From Wuchereria bancrofti (taxonomy: Eukaryota; Nematoda; Chromadorea; Rhabditida; Onchocercidae), in the NCBI GenBank assembly GCA_005281725.1, contig SSBO01000012.1, forward strand, positions 15,081,075 through 15,145,074: DNA of 64,000 nucleotides, in the 5' to 3' direction. Position 1 is the first letter of the stretch. Every line of letters starts with the position of its first letter. The position numbers and the translations under genes were made by a program. This document shows positions 47,632 through 60,906 of this stretch, piece by piece. A model generated the notes under the pieces. That model made no database searches, had not been told where the DNA came from, and was given only the letters and a program-made list of their open reading frames with translations.

Positions 47632-48681
47632 TTACTCTCCTCCGTCGATTTTGGATGTAAATGCTCTCTCTAGGTTCGTTCTCTGAGTCTGGTGAGGTAT
47701 TCTCTTTTCCATATTTCCCAGAAGATGTCCAGCACTTTCAGCGTGGATGTCCAATACTGCAAGAGCTTTTGTTTCGAATCTAGTTTTCCTGGTACGTAGT
47801 CGTCGTGTTGGCCTCTCATTGAAGGTAAGGCTAAGGAGCTTAATGAAATCCACAGGTCGTATTACTATGCAGTCTTCGAAATTAGCGTATGTTAAAAGTC
47901 GAGTATTTAGGATTTCTTTAACTTCGGCGAGGAGTGTTACAAACTCCCTTTCTGCTAGTAACTTTCTCCCAATCGCTCTCCTCATAGTCGTTTTCGTTAA
48001 TCCAATAAGTCGTTCATACAGTCCTCCTTCCCATGGTGCTCTCGGTGTGATGTTTTCCCAAACGATGTTCTTCTCTGCCATGTATCTCATGAGTTCGTCA
48101 CCTTTCTGCTTTAAAGTTTTGAATACCAGTTGGAATTGATTCGCATTGTCGCTCAAAATCCTCTCCGGATATCCTCTTCGAGAGACAAATCTTCGTAAAA
48201 TGTGCAAAAATGTTTCTGCTGTTAGATCGTCCGCTACTTCTAAATGTTCTGCCCTGGTCGTGAAACAAGTAAATAAGGCGACCCATTTTTTCAATACTCC
48301 GATTGCTGTTTTTACTGACAGTGGTCCCAAGTAGTCAACCCCAACATTGGAGAAGGCGTTCGTCCGTTTCACTCGTGTGTCCGGTAGTGTTGACATCGCT
48401 GGCAGTTTGTAAGGTTTCGCTAACCATCTTTTGCAACCTCGACACCTGTTTATTATACGCTTTACCTCCATACGACCCTTAGGGATCCAGTATTTGCATC
48501 TAATTTCGGCTAAGGTGTGGGTTACCCCTGCATGATATAATGCTTCGTGTTGTTTCTGTATTAACATCTCCGTTAATGTATTGTGTCTCGGTAGACAAAT
48601 TGGATGCTTGCATTGTTCCTCTAGTTCTGCGTTCTCTAATCGACTTCGAGACTTCCACAAATTTTCTTCGTCGTAATACAA
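47632..48681 (-). pseudogene. BEL/Pao integrase with zinc-binding and DDE core
   Basis: An open frame of about 349 codons. The HHCC zinc-binding part runs from [17 protein letters not shown] to CRGCKRW. The rve core shows D in GVDYLGPL, D in ILSDNANQF and E in [11 protein letters not shown], so all three catalytic acids survive. After [14 protein letters not shown] the frame reaches the DUF5641 region, but near its end it slips: the family's FW--W---YL pattern is replaced. This is consistent with a frameshift before the next open frame. Confidence 0.92.
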
Positions 48682-49002
48682 GTTCCACTTTGTCCTTCTT
48701 CTTCAGTTATCGCTTCGCTTTGTGCCTGCTTTATTAGAGCCCACTCAGCTAATTTATAATCCTCCGCTGATATTTGAATTCCGTTTGTTGCAAATACTTA
48801 ACCATGATAATTTGCCCTTAGTTACTTTCTTTATGAACTTGAGAACCCAGACGATAGTACAGACTATTTTCGACCATTTGCTGAATCAGCTGGCGTCGAT
48901 AATTTGAAACTTCTCGTTGTCGACTTGTTCTGTTATTCCCTTTGCAGCAAAGAGGGCAGCTCGCGTTTCGATTTGGCACTCTTCTCCGCATCCTTGCATA
49001 TC

Positions 49003-49503
49003 CTAATATTCGTATGCCGGCCATTCGGAATCAGCTTCTTTTAGCCACCGTTTTCCTTCCCACCATTGTTCGTTTCTTTGCAATTTCCTAGAGCTTATCC
49101 CTCTCGTTGCAATATCAGCGGGGTTTTGTTCGCTCGGAACATATCGCAAGGATACTTTCGCTTTACGGATCTCTTCTACTCGGTTTTGTATGAATTTTGG
49201 TAACAATTTCGAGTAGTTCCAAACCCAGTGGAGAGCACATCTTGAGTCGGACCATAAAATGATTGGAGCATCTTGATACTCCAATTGTTCCTTAACGAAT
49301 TTTACTGCTCTCACTCCAATAAGTATTGCTAATAATTCCAGGCGCGGAATGCTTGTTCCTTTGATTGGCGCTAGCCTTGATTTAGAGAATATTATCGAAG
49401 TCTCTCCNTCTCCTTTTGTTGCATTGGCACAAACTGCGTATATCACTGCGGAATACGCTACGCTTGACGCGTCCGTGAATACNAGTAATATTTCAAAAAT
49501 CAA
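49003..49503 (-). pseudogene. BEL/Pao RNase H domain (C-terminal end of Pol reverse transcriptase)
   Basis: An open frame of about 166 codons. The four acidic catalytic positions are recognisable: VFTDAS, RLELLA, LWSDSRCALHW and NPADIATRG. The trailing WWEGKRWL is typical of BEL/Pao Pol. There is no reverse transcriptase upstream, since the alignment stops at about 49505, so this is a truncated remnant. Confidence 0.88.
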
Positions 49504-49950
49504 GCCAACTTAAAAACCCATCGCGAAGGAAGGTGTCAGGCATGCTAGATCTGTTGTTTACCAACTGCTAGTCCAATATGTATTACAAACGATTATGTGA
49601 TATGCGAGCTCTAGTTTCGTTTTTACTCTTCTGTCCAATTAAACCCACTTGAAATTGTGTTTGACTGGACATAGTAGACAAAAACCAGAGCTAATTAATC
49701 AAATCTAATAATCAAACAAAGTTGAAAGCTTAACAACAGTTTGAGATGCATAAGTAACAAAAGCGAACTGTTGTTAACCTAGTTCTTAACCATTAATTTA
49801 ATTTCACTTTTTTCAGCGTTAAAATATTCCAGAAAAGGATCGCTAAGGCAAAAAACCTCGTCGTCATCAAAAACTTGCTCCATATATGATTATGCTGCTA
49901 TGAGCGGAAATCGATGCCGATACTACTGTTTTATACTCAAAAACTAAGCT
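49504..49950. other. Gap between the retroelement and the CNNM stop
   Basis: About 450 bases with no gene. It should include the CNNM 3' UTR (minus strand) and the broken 5' edge of the retroelement. TTATT (AATAA on the minus strand) sequences are present, but no single poly(A) site stands out. Confidence 0.4.
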
Positions 49951-52900
49951 TTAAACACTCAAATCAGCAGAAAATAATTGTTCACGAGACCTGCTTCCTT
50001 TCGAAATTAATGTCGATTTATAAGCCAACAGGTACGTTTGGGCGGTGATTTCCAAATACGTACAGTCATCCCGTACAACAGCCGAGAAATCAGGCGTAAA
50101 AGAAACTGCACTTTTTTTCACTGGCTCCGACGGTGAAACACCAGACGTACTTAAGGAATTGCGTGAAAACGTCACCTGTGCTCCACTACCTGACAAAAGA
50201 AGAATGTAGAAGTATATTTGAAGAGTACCGAAATTTTTGAAGGTCAGAAACACTATTGATTCGACTAAGAGAATTTCACAGTATTTTAGGGAAGTCTGCG
50301 AGTAACTATATACAGACGTGCAGTACAGACAACGACATTAGATATAAAACTTTTCGATCCAAAGTACTTGATTAAATATCGATGCACCGTCTGCAGCAAT
50401 CGTGCACAATAATTAAATCGAGGAATCCTTACGAAATTTGGATCAAAAAGATGCTTGTTAATGATGCTGTAAGAGTTAACAGTTGGGATATTGGAAAATA
50501 CCTTGTTGCTGTGATTGAGAAGACGTAGTCCCGTACTGCTGTTGTGCAACTGCAACCAGTTGTTCCAAAAATTCGCCACCGAAACAATGCCATGGACCAG
50601 CTTCAAAAGTCATTTCATTCTGCAAAGAGCCTCTTACCATTAGTTTTACCAAATGCTACTGATCTCAGTTAATTTTATTTGTCGGGAGAGTAAACTAAGG
50701 TACCTGTCCGATAGTAACCATTGCTCTGCCTTCCAGAATTAATATAAATCTTTCAGAGGGTTCCTGCTTGGTGTAAAGTTTCGCAGTCCGCGGGATTACT
50801 GTTTTAGGATCGTTCATGTCCGGTAAATGAGAAAATTCAACCTAAAACAAATTTTGATATATATATATCAAGACTAAAGGAATTTAGAGCTCAAGCAAAA
50901 TCAAGTAGAAGATCGTAATTCCGAATCAGGATTAGGCATATTATTCCAGCTTAAATCGAATCCCGTGAGATTAAGATTTGATATGACCTAATTCATCGAG
51001 AAAAAAAACAGAAATTGGTCACTAAACAAAGCATAAGAAAAATGAAAAACTAATAAATTATGAATCAATCATAACAAGCAAACCCGTCGGACGTGTTGCT
51101 TGATAAGCTTCTCAAGGACATTAGGAGATATGAGATCCGGGTTAAAGGCATGCTGATTGGTTGCTAACCATTGCATTGTCACCAGTTGCATTTGCACCGA
51201 AATGATACGAGACGGACCATCCTCTTCCAGTAAGCATGCAGCCAAATCAAGTGCCTGAAAGAGAATAGGTTGAAAACGACCAATTCCAAACATTCGATGA
51301 ATTCGAGGATAACCTTTTGTTTACAATTATTACTTCCATTAGAAAATGTTTTACAGTATAACTTATGCATAATGCATAAGAAATGATACAAGAAACTAAT
51401 TCTCAAAATTAAAAAAATCTCTCAAAGACGAAATTCAGCAGCTTCTACCATAGTTGTTCTTTAGACAAACAATGACGATACTACCATATTCTTTAAAGGT
51501 TTAAAATTTAAGTAATAATGAAAGAAAAAAAATATATAAATATAAAAAATGCAAAATATATAATTAAAAATAAAGCAAACATTGTCCATATATATATATA
51601 TAATAAAGCAAACATTGTCCATATATATATATATATATCTAAACCCAAACTGCACCTTATACAAATGCCACTTATTTTACCTTAATTCAACTACATAAAA
51701 ATTAATATATGTCTGCTGTATGCTTGCTACTATGTAACAAAAAAGAAAAAAAAAGTTTCCGGTGTTTTGCTTCTAGAGCGCAAGTTTTGATTTGTGCTGA
51801 CATAAACAGATTGCTCACTAACAAAAAATAAGTGATGGTGAAAGATGAGAAAGTGAAATACTGATTAATATCAATTAAAAAACAAAAAAAAATCAACAAT
51901 ATAGGAAAAAGGTCGTTTTTTCTTCGGGATGACCTTGAATAGAATGGCATCAATAGAATGATGGGAAAGAAAAGAATATTCACTGACATTAATCAGTCTA
52001 AAATGAAAATCAGTGGTAATCAAAATTTTGAAAGTACAACTGAAACTTTACAGATGGAACAGCTAACAACTATCAACAAAATACAACCACAATATAGTCC
52101 ATGAATAATTTAGATCTTCATTTCTAGCATGGGTATTATATATATAGCGAATGTCATAAAAACTCCTTAAGAATGACTTTATAAAGGCTAAAGAGCTTTC
52201 CATATGAATGACATTTTTAAAGTACACAAAGGTAGTGCTTTTCATTCCTTATAATTCAGAACTGCATATCAAGCATGAGAAAAGGAAATTTTATAACAAA
52301 GCCCACTGATAAAAACAATTGATGAATCAGCAAAGCATGATAACTTGAAAGGATGCAAAGCTAAAAGAGCGAGTTATGTAAAATGTCATCAGTTGTCACT
52401 TCAAGATTTTTCCGACAATGCTTTAAACCAGCAAGTAAACAAAGAAAGCTTTGAATTTAATGGAGGTAAGGAATAATTCGTAATTTTTTTTTTTTGTAAA
52501 AAGCAAATCGTAAGAATGGTCGATAATACTTTCTGAAATTTAATTTAACAAAATATGAGAAAAGCTTGGTACAAACTGCTATACCGTTTACCATAAGCAC
52601 AATCATATAAAATGTTTTCCGAAATCTGCAGCATTTCAAAAAATTGGAGAACTGAGAGCGAATCACACATTGCTTTTTTCTAAAGGCAAGCCTACCTACA
52701 TTTAATTATCATGAACCATTCCTACTCGAAAAATGCTTTCAATCTAAAGTAAATAGACCTGTCCTAATGATTCTACTACAGTAAAACTTAAGACAGAAGA
52801 AAATCTTAAAATATGATGCAATTGTAAACAATATAATTCCTATTTGAAGACTGCCTTTCACATCAATATCTGCAATATTCTTATAAATAAGAATAGTAAC

Positions 52901-55900
52901 TACATATAATTGTGATTAAACTGAAACGAGATAAAAAACATTGGAATTGAATAAATAATGGTAAAACATTACGATATGCAGAAAAATTAACAATAAACAG
53001 TATTTTGTATGGAGACAGTTGGAAAATTTAAGAAGAATCTTCAAAAAAGTAAGAAGTCTTTGATTTTCAATAGTCGTGATATTTAAAATAAAAACACATT
53101 CATCCTTCATGATTACATCTTTTGGTGAATAATCATTCTTATTTCATTTTTTTGTCTAACAAAAAAAAGACTCAGTTTTATGTAAAGGTAGTCAAAAAAC
53201 GAAAAATGATATTATCAGCTAAAAATATATTCAAGACTAACGCAAAAACTTCCTGTTTTGTATCTAATTTCATTTACGTTATTTTTTAAATGAGATGAAA
53301 ATTATGAAGACTAAAGAATACTAAATAACAGGAAAAATGTTAATTGCAAGGCCTCCCTTGGAAACACCACATAAAGAAACATTTTGAAAGCAAAACCTGA
53401 GCATTACGTCGACGTATTCGATGAACATTATCCATGACAACATCTGTTTCATCTACAATTTCAGCTTGAAGGATCTCTTCGACAATGTCCTCCAAGGTAA
53501 CAAGTCCAACAAGTTCATAAGCCGGATCAGCCTCTTCTGATTCCACAATACGTTGTACCATTGCCAGGTGGTAATCACCCTGTACACAAATAAATAACAA
53601 CTGCATAGAAATATCTTTCGCAGTCTTAACAGTTCCCTGGATACTAAAATTACAAAAACAACATTGTAAGCAGCAAAACAATTAAAGGATGATTATTATA
53701 GAACTCACAAAATTAACCTACTTTTTTGAATTCTTCAAGCATTACACGTAAGGGGGTATCTTCCATAACAAAACGCAAAGGATGTTCGTGAAATCCACAA
53801 ACTGTTTGAATCATAAAATTATCATCTGGATCTAGGAGCGCCAAATCCTTCACGAACAATAATGCCACCACTGTATTTCTGAAAGAAGCCAGTAAAATAA
53901 AGTTTAGAAATTCGAAAACATTTGTATGACTAAAAAATTAATATATTCTGTTAACAAATCAAGGATTCTAGATATGTAAGTTTAGCAACAGTAAAGAATG
54001 GCGGTCTTGCATTATCATATCAGAAACTCTGATCCACCTTGTTGTTTACTTTAAGCTTCTGGTTTTCTCTGCAAACTAGCTCAGTCCCAGTATATTACAG
54101 AAGTTGTATTCTCTTCTCTGAGATAACATAGTTCGCATAGCCATTCCATATAGCTCTTTGAGAAAAATAATGAGACTTGAACTTGAAATAAAGTAATACC
54201 TATCACCGGAGAAAACTGGTATACGAGTGTACCCCATACGCAGGATTTCAGCAACAGTCTTGGTATTTAAAACTGTTGTATTCGGAAGCATGAATACATC
54301 CTAATATAAAAACCAATGAATAAATAAAAAGAACCATTTGCACAGCTTCGAGTTTATATATTTTATTGTTAAGATCATTTATAAAAATCATTTGTCCTTT
54401 TCATTTCCCCAAATATTAAAATTACTTGGTTAAGAAAAGGTAAACAGGAAGGTCATTTTTTTTTGAAAAATCACTTTATATATATATACTGATTGATATT
54501 AATTTACATCTTTTAGCTTACATCAATTTTGGTCATAACATCGCTAACTGTCTTATCGGATATTTCCATAGCACCAACAGCAATCTTCAATTCTTCCGCT
54601 AATCCTTCATCGCGTGTTGACATTTTGATGAGCTCCATCAACCGCTTGCGATCATATGATATTACCTAAAATATCAAATAAAAACTCACATTATATAGTT
54701 TCGTATATTTTAAATTAAATCTAGTTTGAAACAGCTAAATTCCAATAAGTATACTGGGAAATAAGAATAAATTATAAAAACGTACAAATAAGTCATAAAA
54801 ATAATTCAGCGATCTAGTAAGGAAAAAAGACTTACTTCATCACCTAATAAAACGTCCAATATTTTACTAATCGGATAAGCAATGGGAAATGTGAGTACCA
54901 TAAAAAAGCGGGTTATCCATATAGTTCGAGCACCAACTGCAAGCCCCTTCCTAAAAAACGAAGTAGAATTACTACTTCTTTGCATGAAATTCTAGCATAA
55001 AAGAAATTGGAACTCTAAATTTTAGGCAACAGTTGTGATAATAAAGGATAAAATGGAAATAAAAATTTGAGTTAGCAATGCAACAAAAAATATAACAAAA
55101 GAGTATTTACGGAATACATTAAAACTTTAGATAGAAGTGACGGAACAGGAAGTTCCTGCCTTAACAAGTTATAACATTAAGTATCAAATTAAATTTAGAG
55201 GTTCATTTCAAAATAAAATAGATTCTTACTTGACACAAAGACTTTGTGGAAAAATTTCGCCAAAAACGACAATTCCAGCAGAGGAAGTTATGAGAGCTAC
55301 GTAACCACTGGTGAGATCATCAAAAAGTATGGAAATGGCAGAATTAACACAAACATTTCCTATAAGCAAGGCACAAAGGAGCAAATTACCAGAACGTCGC
55401 ACAGGTAATATTACTTCTGCATATGCACGCTCTTTCTTTGAACCTGAAACTCATTGTCACTTTGAAAAGTAAGAAAAAATAATCATCAGTCAAAGTTTTT
55501 GTGTACATTCTAATGTATAGATTGTTCATATCATCTTTTGAAATTAGTTGTTCTCTATGTATTTACAGATTTTAAACAGGAAACGGAAAGAATGAGACTT
55601 TAGCTACTGAGGTCTATATTTTTCTCATGTCTAGAAGGCGACAATAAACTATATGATACAATAGAACAATAAAAATCAAGCTTTCTAAATTTATGATACA
55701 GTTAAAACACACCCGACTTTTGTATGAGCATCAGTTCCTGTGGTGTGAGTGCCATTAAACCAAGATTCAAGCCAGAGAATAAACCAGAGAGAACAAAGAG
55801 ACAACAAATTACTGCAATCTGAATACCCATAGGCAAATAATATTGGCGTGGTGGTATTTCAGTCGATATCATAGCTCGCAAATCATCTAGCTAAAGTTGA

Positions 55901-58346
55901 AATTTTTTTAAATCAGCCAACGACAGAGATATAAATGCTCCATAAAAATGCTCCTACAGAGTCGATGCTCGCAAGTTCTGCTTTTCATTAAGGATGCGAC
56001 GATTTATCTCAGTATTATATCATTCTTAATCTCAACATGTTAACATATTCTCATTGCTGTAGTTAATATTTAGAAAGAAAAACTACTGATTAATTTAATG
56101 CGACAGATATTGCCTCAAACACAGACATAGAAACAAGTCACCGAATGCTTTACTGAACATTACATTATCACAAACTGTGTTTAACACCATAGAAACTAAT
56201 CCAATCCATCTTAAAAAATGTATTACTTCTTTTTCCATTTCATCAGTGTTTTAATTTAGTCTGCTAGGAGAACTAACCACTGAAAAATCCTGCTCAGTTT
56301 CTTTACCCTGCGCATTTTCCTTTGGCTTCTGTTTAACGCATATTTGATAGAGGTCTGCCGAACTGTAAATTAGAAATAAAACGAATTCTAAAGAAACTAT
56401 GAAAAAAAGACAGGGGACAAAATAATAGAGAAAACTGGAACAAACTCAGGGAATGCTGCCTTAACGACCACACGTTCTTTTGTATGGATGGTAAAATCGG
56501 GTTGTGTGATCTCAATATCGGACATTGAACAGTTATTTCCGAGCCGAGTAAAAACAACCAGTGCTATATCATCCATACCGAGACCAAACAGTACCACTCG
56601 AACTGGAACATCCGGTTGTACTATCGATACTTCTTTATCACTGCAATTCCATAATATATCATTTATTTGTGAATTAAGAGATCTAGAATATACCGCCATC
56701 ATTTGCGCACTGTCAACAAGGAATTCTATAGTTGAAGAAATTCCAAAAAATTTTGGATACAATATGATCGCATAATTAACAAAACTAGTTTACAGACTAA
56801 ATGCCAAAGCGACGCAAATCAGTAGTAAAGAAAAAAAGTAATATTTCCGACGTTCGCACATTCCAAACTACCACCACTTCCTATGATTTTACTCGAATAA
56901 TTGGTTCTAAAAATGTTTTTTCGGCTGCAGTTTCATTGTAAACCAGTTTGACTTCAGCACCGCGCACTGCATACGTTGTTTTACGTCTCATTCAGCATTG
57001 CCTTACTCGACCCAAAAATATTTTTTCTTGCTTATTGAAACAGCCGTATGAAACACCTTCCCATACTTTTTATGAGAAAAATGATTCTTCACCCCTGTAG
57101 ATTTACAAAACAATTTCCAGCTATCAAATCTCCAGAAACCACTTTTTCGCTTTTTGAGATGATTCACTAACTCCCAAACAGTATACACAAAGCATAAATG
57201 CTGATTAATGAACTGATTCAATGACATCAAAGGTCAAAATATACTTGAAATAATAACAAAACTTGCAGATGTCAGCGATATATGTTACGGTTTTTTAATG
57301 AACAAATTTTGATGATCACTACATCTCAATGTGTTAAACATTACTTCATTTCTTTAAACTGTAATGTACCGTTGTACAAGAAGTAGAATCCTAATCAAAT
57401 CATTTTTTATTTGAAAGGACTTAAAGATCACCAGATATTTCAAATCTGAATTTTGGAACTCCATTCCGCTAAAACACAAATATAGTAAATTGCCAATTTA
57501 GTTTATATATTTTTTAATTTCATAAGTTTATATATATTTTATTTTTTGATTTGTGATTTACATACAGAATTTACAAATAGCTCTAGCAAAATCTAACTAT
57601 GATCAAGTAATCTCTAAAAACTTTCCCCAGAAGGTAAAGATATTGTTTTGTGCAACTGGCGAATCATGTAATTTTTACTGTGAAAAAACATGATGTAAAT
57701 GCTAGTGCAAATATGTCATGATATGCTAAACATTATGCAACTTACTTATAACCAACAAAACCGTTATCCTCGGATGGTAGTCCTTCAACTCTGATTCCAA
57801 CCAGATGCGTTTTCTTTTCGTTGAAGCTACTATCACCTACTGGCTGCAATCAAATTAAGGCTCAATTCATTATACAACTATAATTGGCTTTTCTACAGGT
57901 TTGACAAAATTAAACATTAGCAACAATTCCGAAATCGAAATTTTGATCTCCAATAAAAAGTTGAAAACAGGGAATTTCTGCTATTACAAAAATCTTTCAG
58001 CCAAAGCGATTCTAACAAATTTTTGTACCTCAGTTTTTTTTTCGAGTTTCACCAATACCAAATTTCATCAAATACCAAAGGAATGTCTCTAACAGAACGG
58101 ACCATACGTCCTGCACAAAAACAATCATGTTAGAGACTGACTGTGAGGCGAATTGTATTAGTGATGAAAGGATTTATTTCTTTAAGGATGACATTCGTGT
58201 ATGAAATATAACAATTATGACTAAATTTGTAAATTGCATTAAAAACTACTCACTTTTATTTCTTGCTTTTGTGACTGGCAAAATGGGAGTAGAAAGTAGC
58301 AGATAATACAAAGAACGCTATAGAAACGCCATATCCAGATCTGCAT
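49951..58346 (-). CDS. cnnm: CNNM-family Mg2+ transporter, right copy, all 16 exons; exon 2 has a +1 homopolymer shift
   Basis: Exons on the minus strand: 58346-58254, 58110-58029, 57843-57746, 56640-56446, 56362-56278, 55890-55713, 55443-55230, 54950-54836, 54665-54522, 54300-54200, 53878-53722, 53579-53397, 51254-51084, 50841-50704, 50619-50502, 50189-49951. The last four complete the protein. Exons 13-14 run into the cyclic-nucleotide-binding-like domain ([19 protein letters not shown]), and [15 protein letters not shown] continues it in exon 15. A Ser/Thr-rich tail ends at TAA 49951. Total about 769 residues, usual for the family. Domain order: signal peptide, extracellular part, four-helix DUF21, CBS pair, CNBH. 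Exon 2 has nine T on the plus strand (58034-58042) against eight in the left copy, making it 82 bases, shifting the frame and creating an in-frame TGA. All other exons keep the expected length. This is either a real disabling mutation or a homopolymer error. Confidence 0.88.
51574..51638. repeat. Tandem repeat with (TA)n in CNNM intron 12
   Basis: Two copies of AATAAAGCAAACATTGTCC, each followed by an (AT)n run. It lies in the 2.1-kb intron between 53397 and 51254. Confidence 0.8.
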
Positions 58347-58696
58347 TCCCTTATTACCGGGTTTTCTGAAAACCGAAACTTTTATTCCATGCTTAAAGCA
58401 AAGAAATAAGTGACGTTTTTTCGATTAAAACGAAAAAAGAAGTCTTGCAAAGAAACAATAAAAGAAGTAACCATCAAAGATGAAAAGGGGAAAGGGCTGA
58501 TTAGAACAGTACAAACACAGTTTTCAGACTTTTGAAAATGACCACAGATCAGGCAAAAGCGGGAAAATAGCTTTTTAGAAAACTTCATTGTACAACCAAT
58601 TCCGGTTTCTTCAAAATCTTTTTTCTTCTCTATCCATTATTTATATTGCCATAACATTTTTAGACACTGAAAACTAATAACAATAAAGTATTTTGT

Positions 58697-58722
58697 TTCT
58701 CTCTCTCTCTCTCTCTCTCCCT
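58697..58722. repeat. (CT)n microsatellite
   Basis: About 11 CT units in the right block. The left block has a shorter, interrupted version near 5647-5670. Confidence 0.85.
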
Positions 58723-59614
58723 CTGCCTCGCTTTGCATTTGTCATTGGGCTGCTCAGAGAGCAAAATATCAGTGTCGCGCGAATAATCTAAACATTTCCA
58801 GAATTTCGATGTAGGAATAGAAAGGAAAACTGAATAGATAAAACTGAATTAATCTCACAACTGCTAATTATTTGGAGTGAAGCAAATAGCGAAGAACTAT
58901 TTGCATTATACTAAATAGTTCCGTGGTGGCAGCGTTTGCCATCAGATAGCTAGCTAGTAGTAGCAACAAGAATATACCACTCTTTAGCAATTCGATATGT
59001 CATAAAGTGATTCTATAATAATGCTTGATCTAACTGCAACTTCACCTGCCCAACTGGAAATCAAGTGGGAAGTCACTGAAACGCCAATATGCAGAGCCCT
59101 CTTTTTCACTTTCCAATTTTTTTCTCAAAATTAAACTGGCTTTGTGCCTTCGCTTGGAAATTTTCCAGCGTTAATATCATATTTTCCTTCTTAAATGATG
59201 TAAGAGTAACACTGTGTTCTCTGTCACTAAATTTGCAAGACAGCATTACGACTCTATCTGCCTAATTTAGACGATATACTTCACGTGTTACATGCAAAAG
59301 TCATTAAAAAAACATGTTTTTTCGCAGATGCGGTTATTGTGCATGTATGAATACATTACTAAGGACACAGTTATTACTGAATGCAATATACAGAAAGGAA
59401 ATGAATAAGATGTACAGGCAGATGAAATGGAAGATACTGATTTGAATAAGTTTTTGATTCGGTTTCACTTCAAAACTTGAACAACCCGTGTTGATGGAAG
59501 AAATAATGAAGATGACCAAATCTTGGAAAAAAGTCCCCAATACGATCATTAAAGTAACAACGTAACAAAGTACCCATCCTTCTTTGCTTACAGTGTCTCA
59601 AAGTCGTTATGCAA

Positions 59615-59664
59615 ATTTAACTTCCAAACCTTAGATACAATTTAACTTCCAAACCTTAGATACC
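59615..59664 (+). repeat. 25-base tandem duplication, right copy only
   Basis: ATTTAACTTCCAAACCTTAG plus five bases occurs twice in a row. The left block has it once (about 6534), so it arose after the large duplication. Confidence 0.85.
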
Positions 59665-60906
59665 TTGTGAATCAACACAGGTATTGTAATCCTAGATAAC
59701 GGTGAAGTCAAATTAATCTAGTTTAGCTGCTGCAAAGGCTGAATTTAGCCAATATTTAAGTCTTACTTCACTCAAACTAAAATGCTTTGATTAAAGAAAA
59801 ACCTGTGCTTCCTTATCCATAAACAGTTATGTTCAATCTACCCTATCTCACATCACTATTTCGTTGTTCCGACTTCAAAATCAAAGTAGCCACGAGTGAA
59901 AGGACCACAAAAAGACCATGAAAAGAGCACGGAAAAGTTCCACTCTTGAAAAGGGGAGTGTTTTGCGGTCACAGAAAAAGACGGAACGGAAGTGACAATT
60001 AATTCGACAATCCATCCATTATATAGGGTAATTTTATCCTTGCGAAGGTGCTCTCAACACTCAACAATGCAACTCGTGACCTTTAACCCGAGCAGAGTCC
60101 TACAACAACCATGCATGCAAACTGCAAATCCCTTTGCCTCCAGAATGAACCAGTCCGTTTGCATGTTCTGAGAAATGTGCTCATGTGTATTTCATGGTTG
60201 GCCGTCATCTTTCGAATTGCTTTTTTTGGTGAGAGTAAGTTTACTATTGGGGGATGAGGCGTGGGAAGGGACGTGTAGTTAGGGGGGTGTTCTGTGAGTG
60301 GGTGTTTTGGTTATTATACTCAGTGAGGCTTGGATTGCAAAAAAAAAAATTGGTTTCATAGTTCATTTAACTTCAGTTCCTTTTTAGTAATCATTATTAG
60401 TTGGAGTCCTTAAAGATTACATTTTAAGCTAATAAACTAATTTCACTCCAGTTATGAGCATATTATGAGCTTTTTTTTCGAATGATTGAGGTCAACAAAA
60501 TTCGACAAGAAGTCACATAAGAATTCTACATACTAATTACGAACACATGCTAAATGCAGCTAATAGAGAGTTGGCAATGAGTAGTCCAACAGTCTGGCTG
60601 CTTATCACATAAAACTTGGCTTAAATCTGAAAATTTCATAGTTATTTTACGAAATTGGTCTTCTGTTAGAAAATGGATTACCTCTCTAAGTGCTTTGAAA
60701 GAATACGTAAAAGATTAACATTAAGGGAATACATATTACGTTACAAATGAGATACATGAACACATTTGAAAGTGAAATGAGAGTAACATGTATTGATATG
60801 TACTGTGGGCATTCAATTTTTCTTTTTTGTGCATTAATCTTATTAGTTGAATTGTCGGAAATTGTGACTAATAGCCATTTGTAGAGGTGAGAACGACATT
60901 TTTAAT

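Larger units (their letters stand above)
46861..49503 (-). mobile_element. 5'-truncated, decayed BEL/Pao LTR retrotransposon
   Basis: In minus-strand order: RNase H (49503-49003), a frameshifted link (about 49003-48690), integrase (48681-47632), DUF5641 (47609-47283) and the 3' LTR. Gag, protease, reverse transcriptase and the 5' LTR are missing, so it cannot move by itself. Coding blocks are in different frames, showing several frameshifts. BEL/Pao membership is shown by the NPADIATRG motif in RNase H and by the DUF5641 tail after the integrase. It sits just downstream of the CNNM gene end at 49951. Two N bases (49408, 49483) lie in the RNase H part and keep the frame, so they are base ambiguities rather than joints. 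Confidence 0.9.
58347..60906. promoter_or_regulatory. Divergent intergenic region between CNNM and CMC1, right copy
   Basis: About 2.56 kb separates the CNNM start (minus strand) from the CMC1 start (plus strand), so promoters for both directions must lie here or be trans-splice leaders. I see no gene. It contains a (CT)n tract near 58697-58722 and a 25-base tandem duplication at 59615-59664 that the left copy lacks. The stretch 59840-60200 is well conserved between the two copies, including blocks round the sequence CCATCCATTATATAGGGT, which may be regulatory. Confidence 0.5.

Noticed and set aside
47747..48139. 130-codon plus-strand open frame
   Set aside because: It is the antisense of the integrase coding region; its length is explained by the real minus-strand frame.
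49408..49483. Two N bases as possible duplication joints
   Set aside because: No repeated sequence flanks them and the RNase H frame runs through both, so they are single-base ambiguities.
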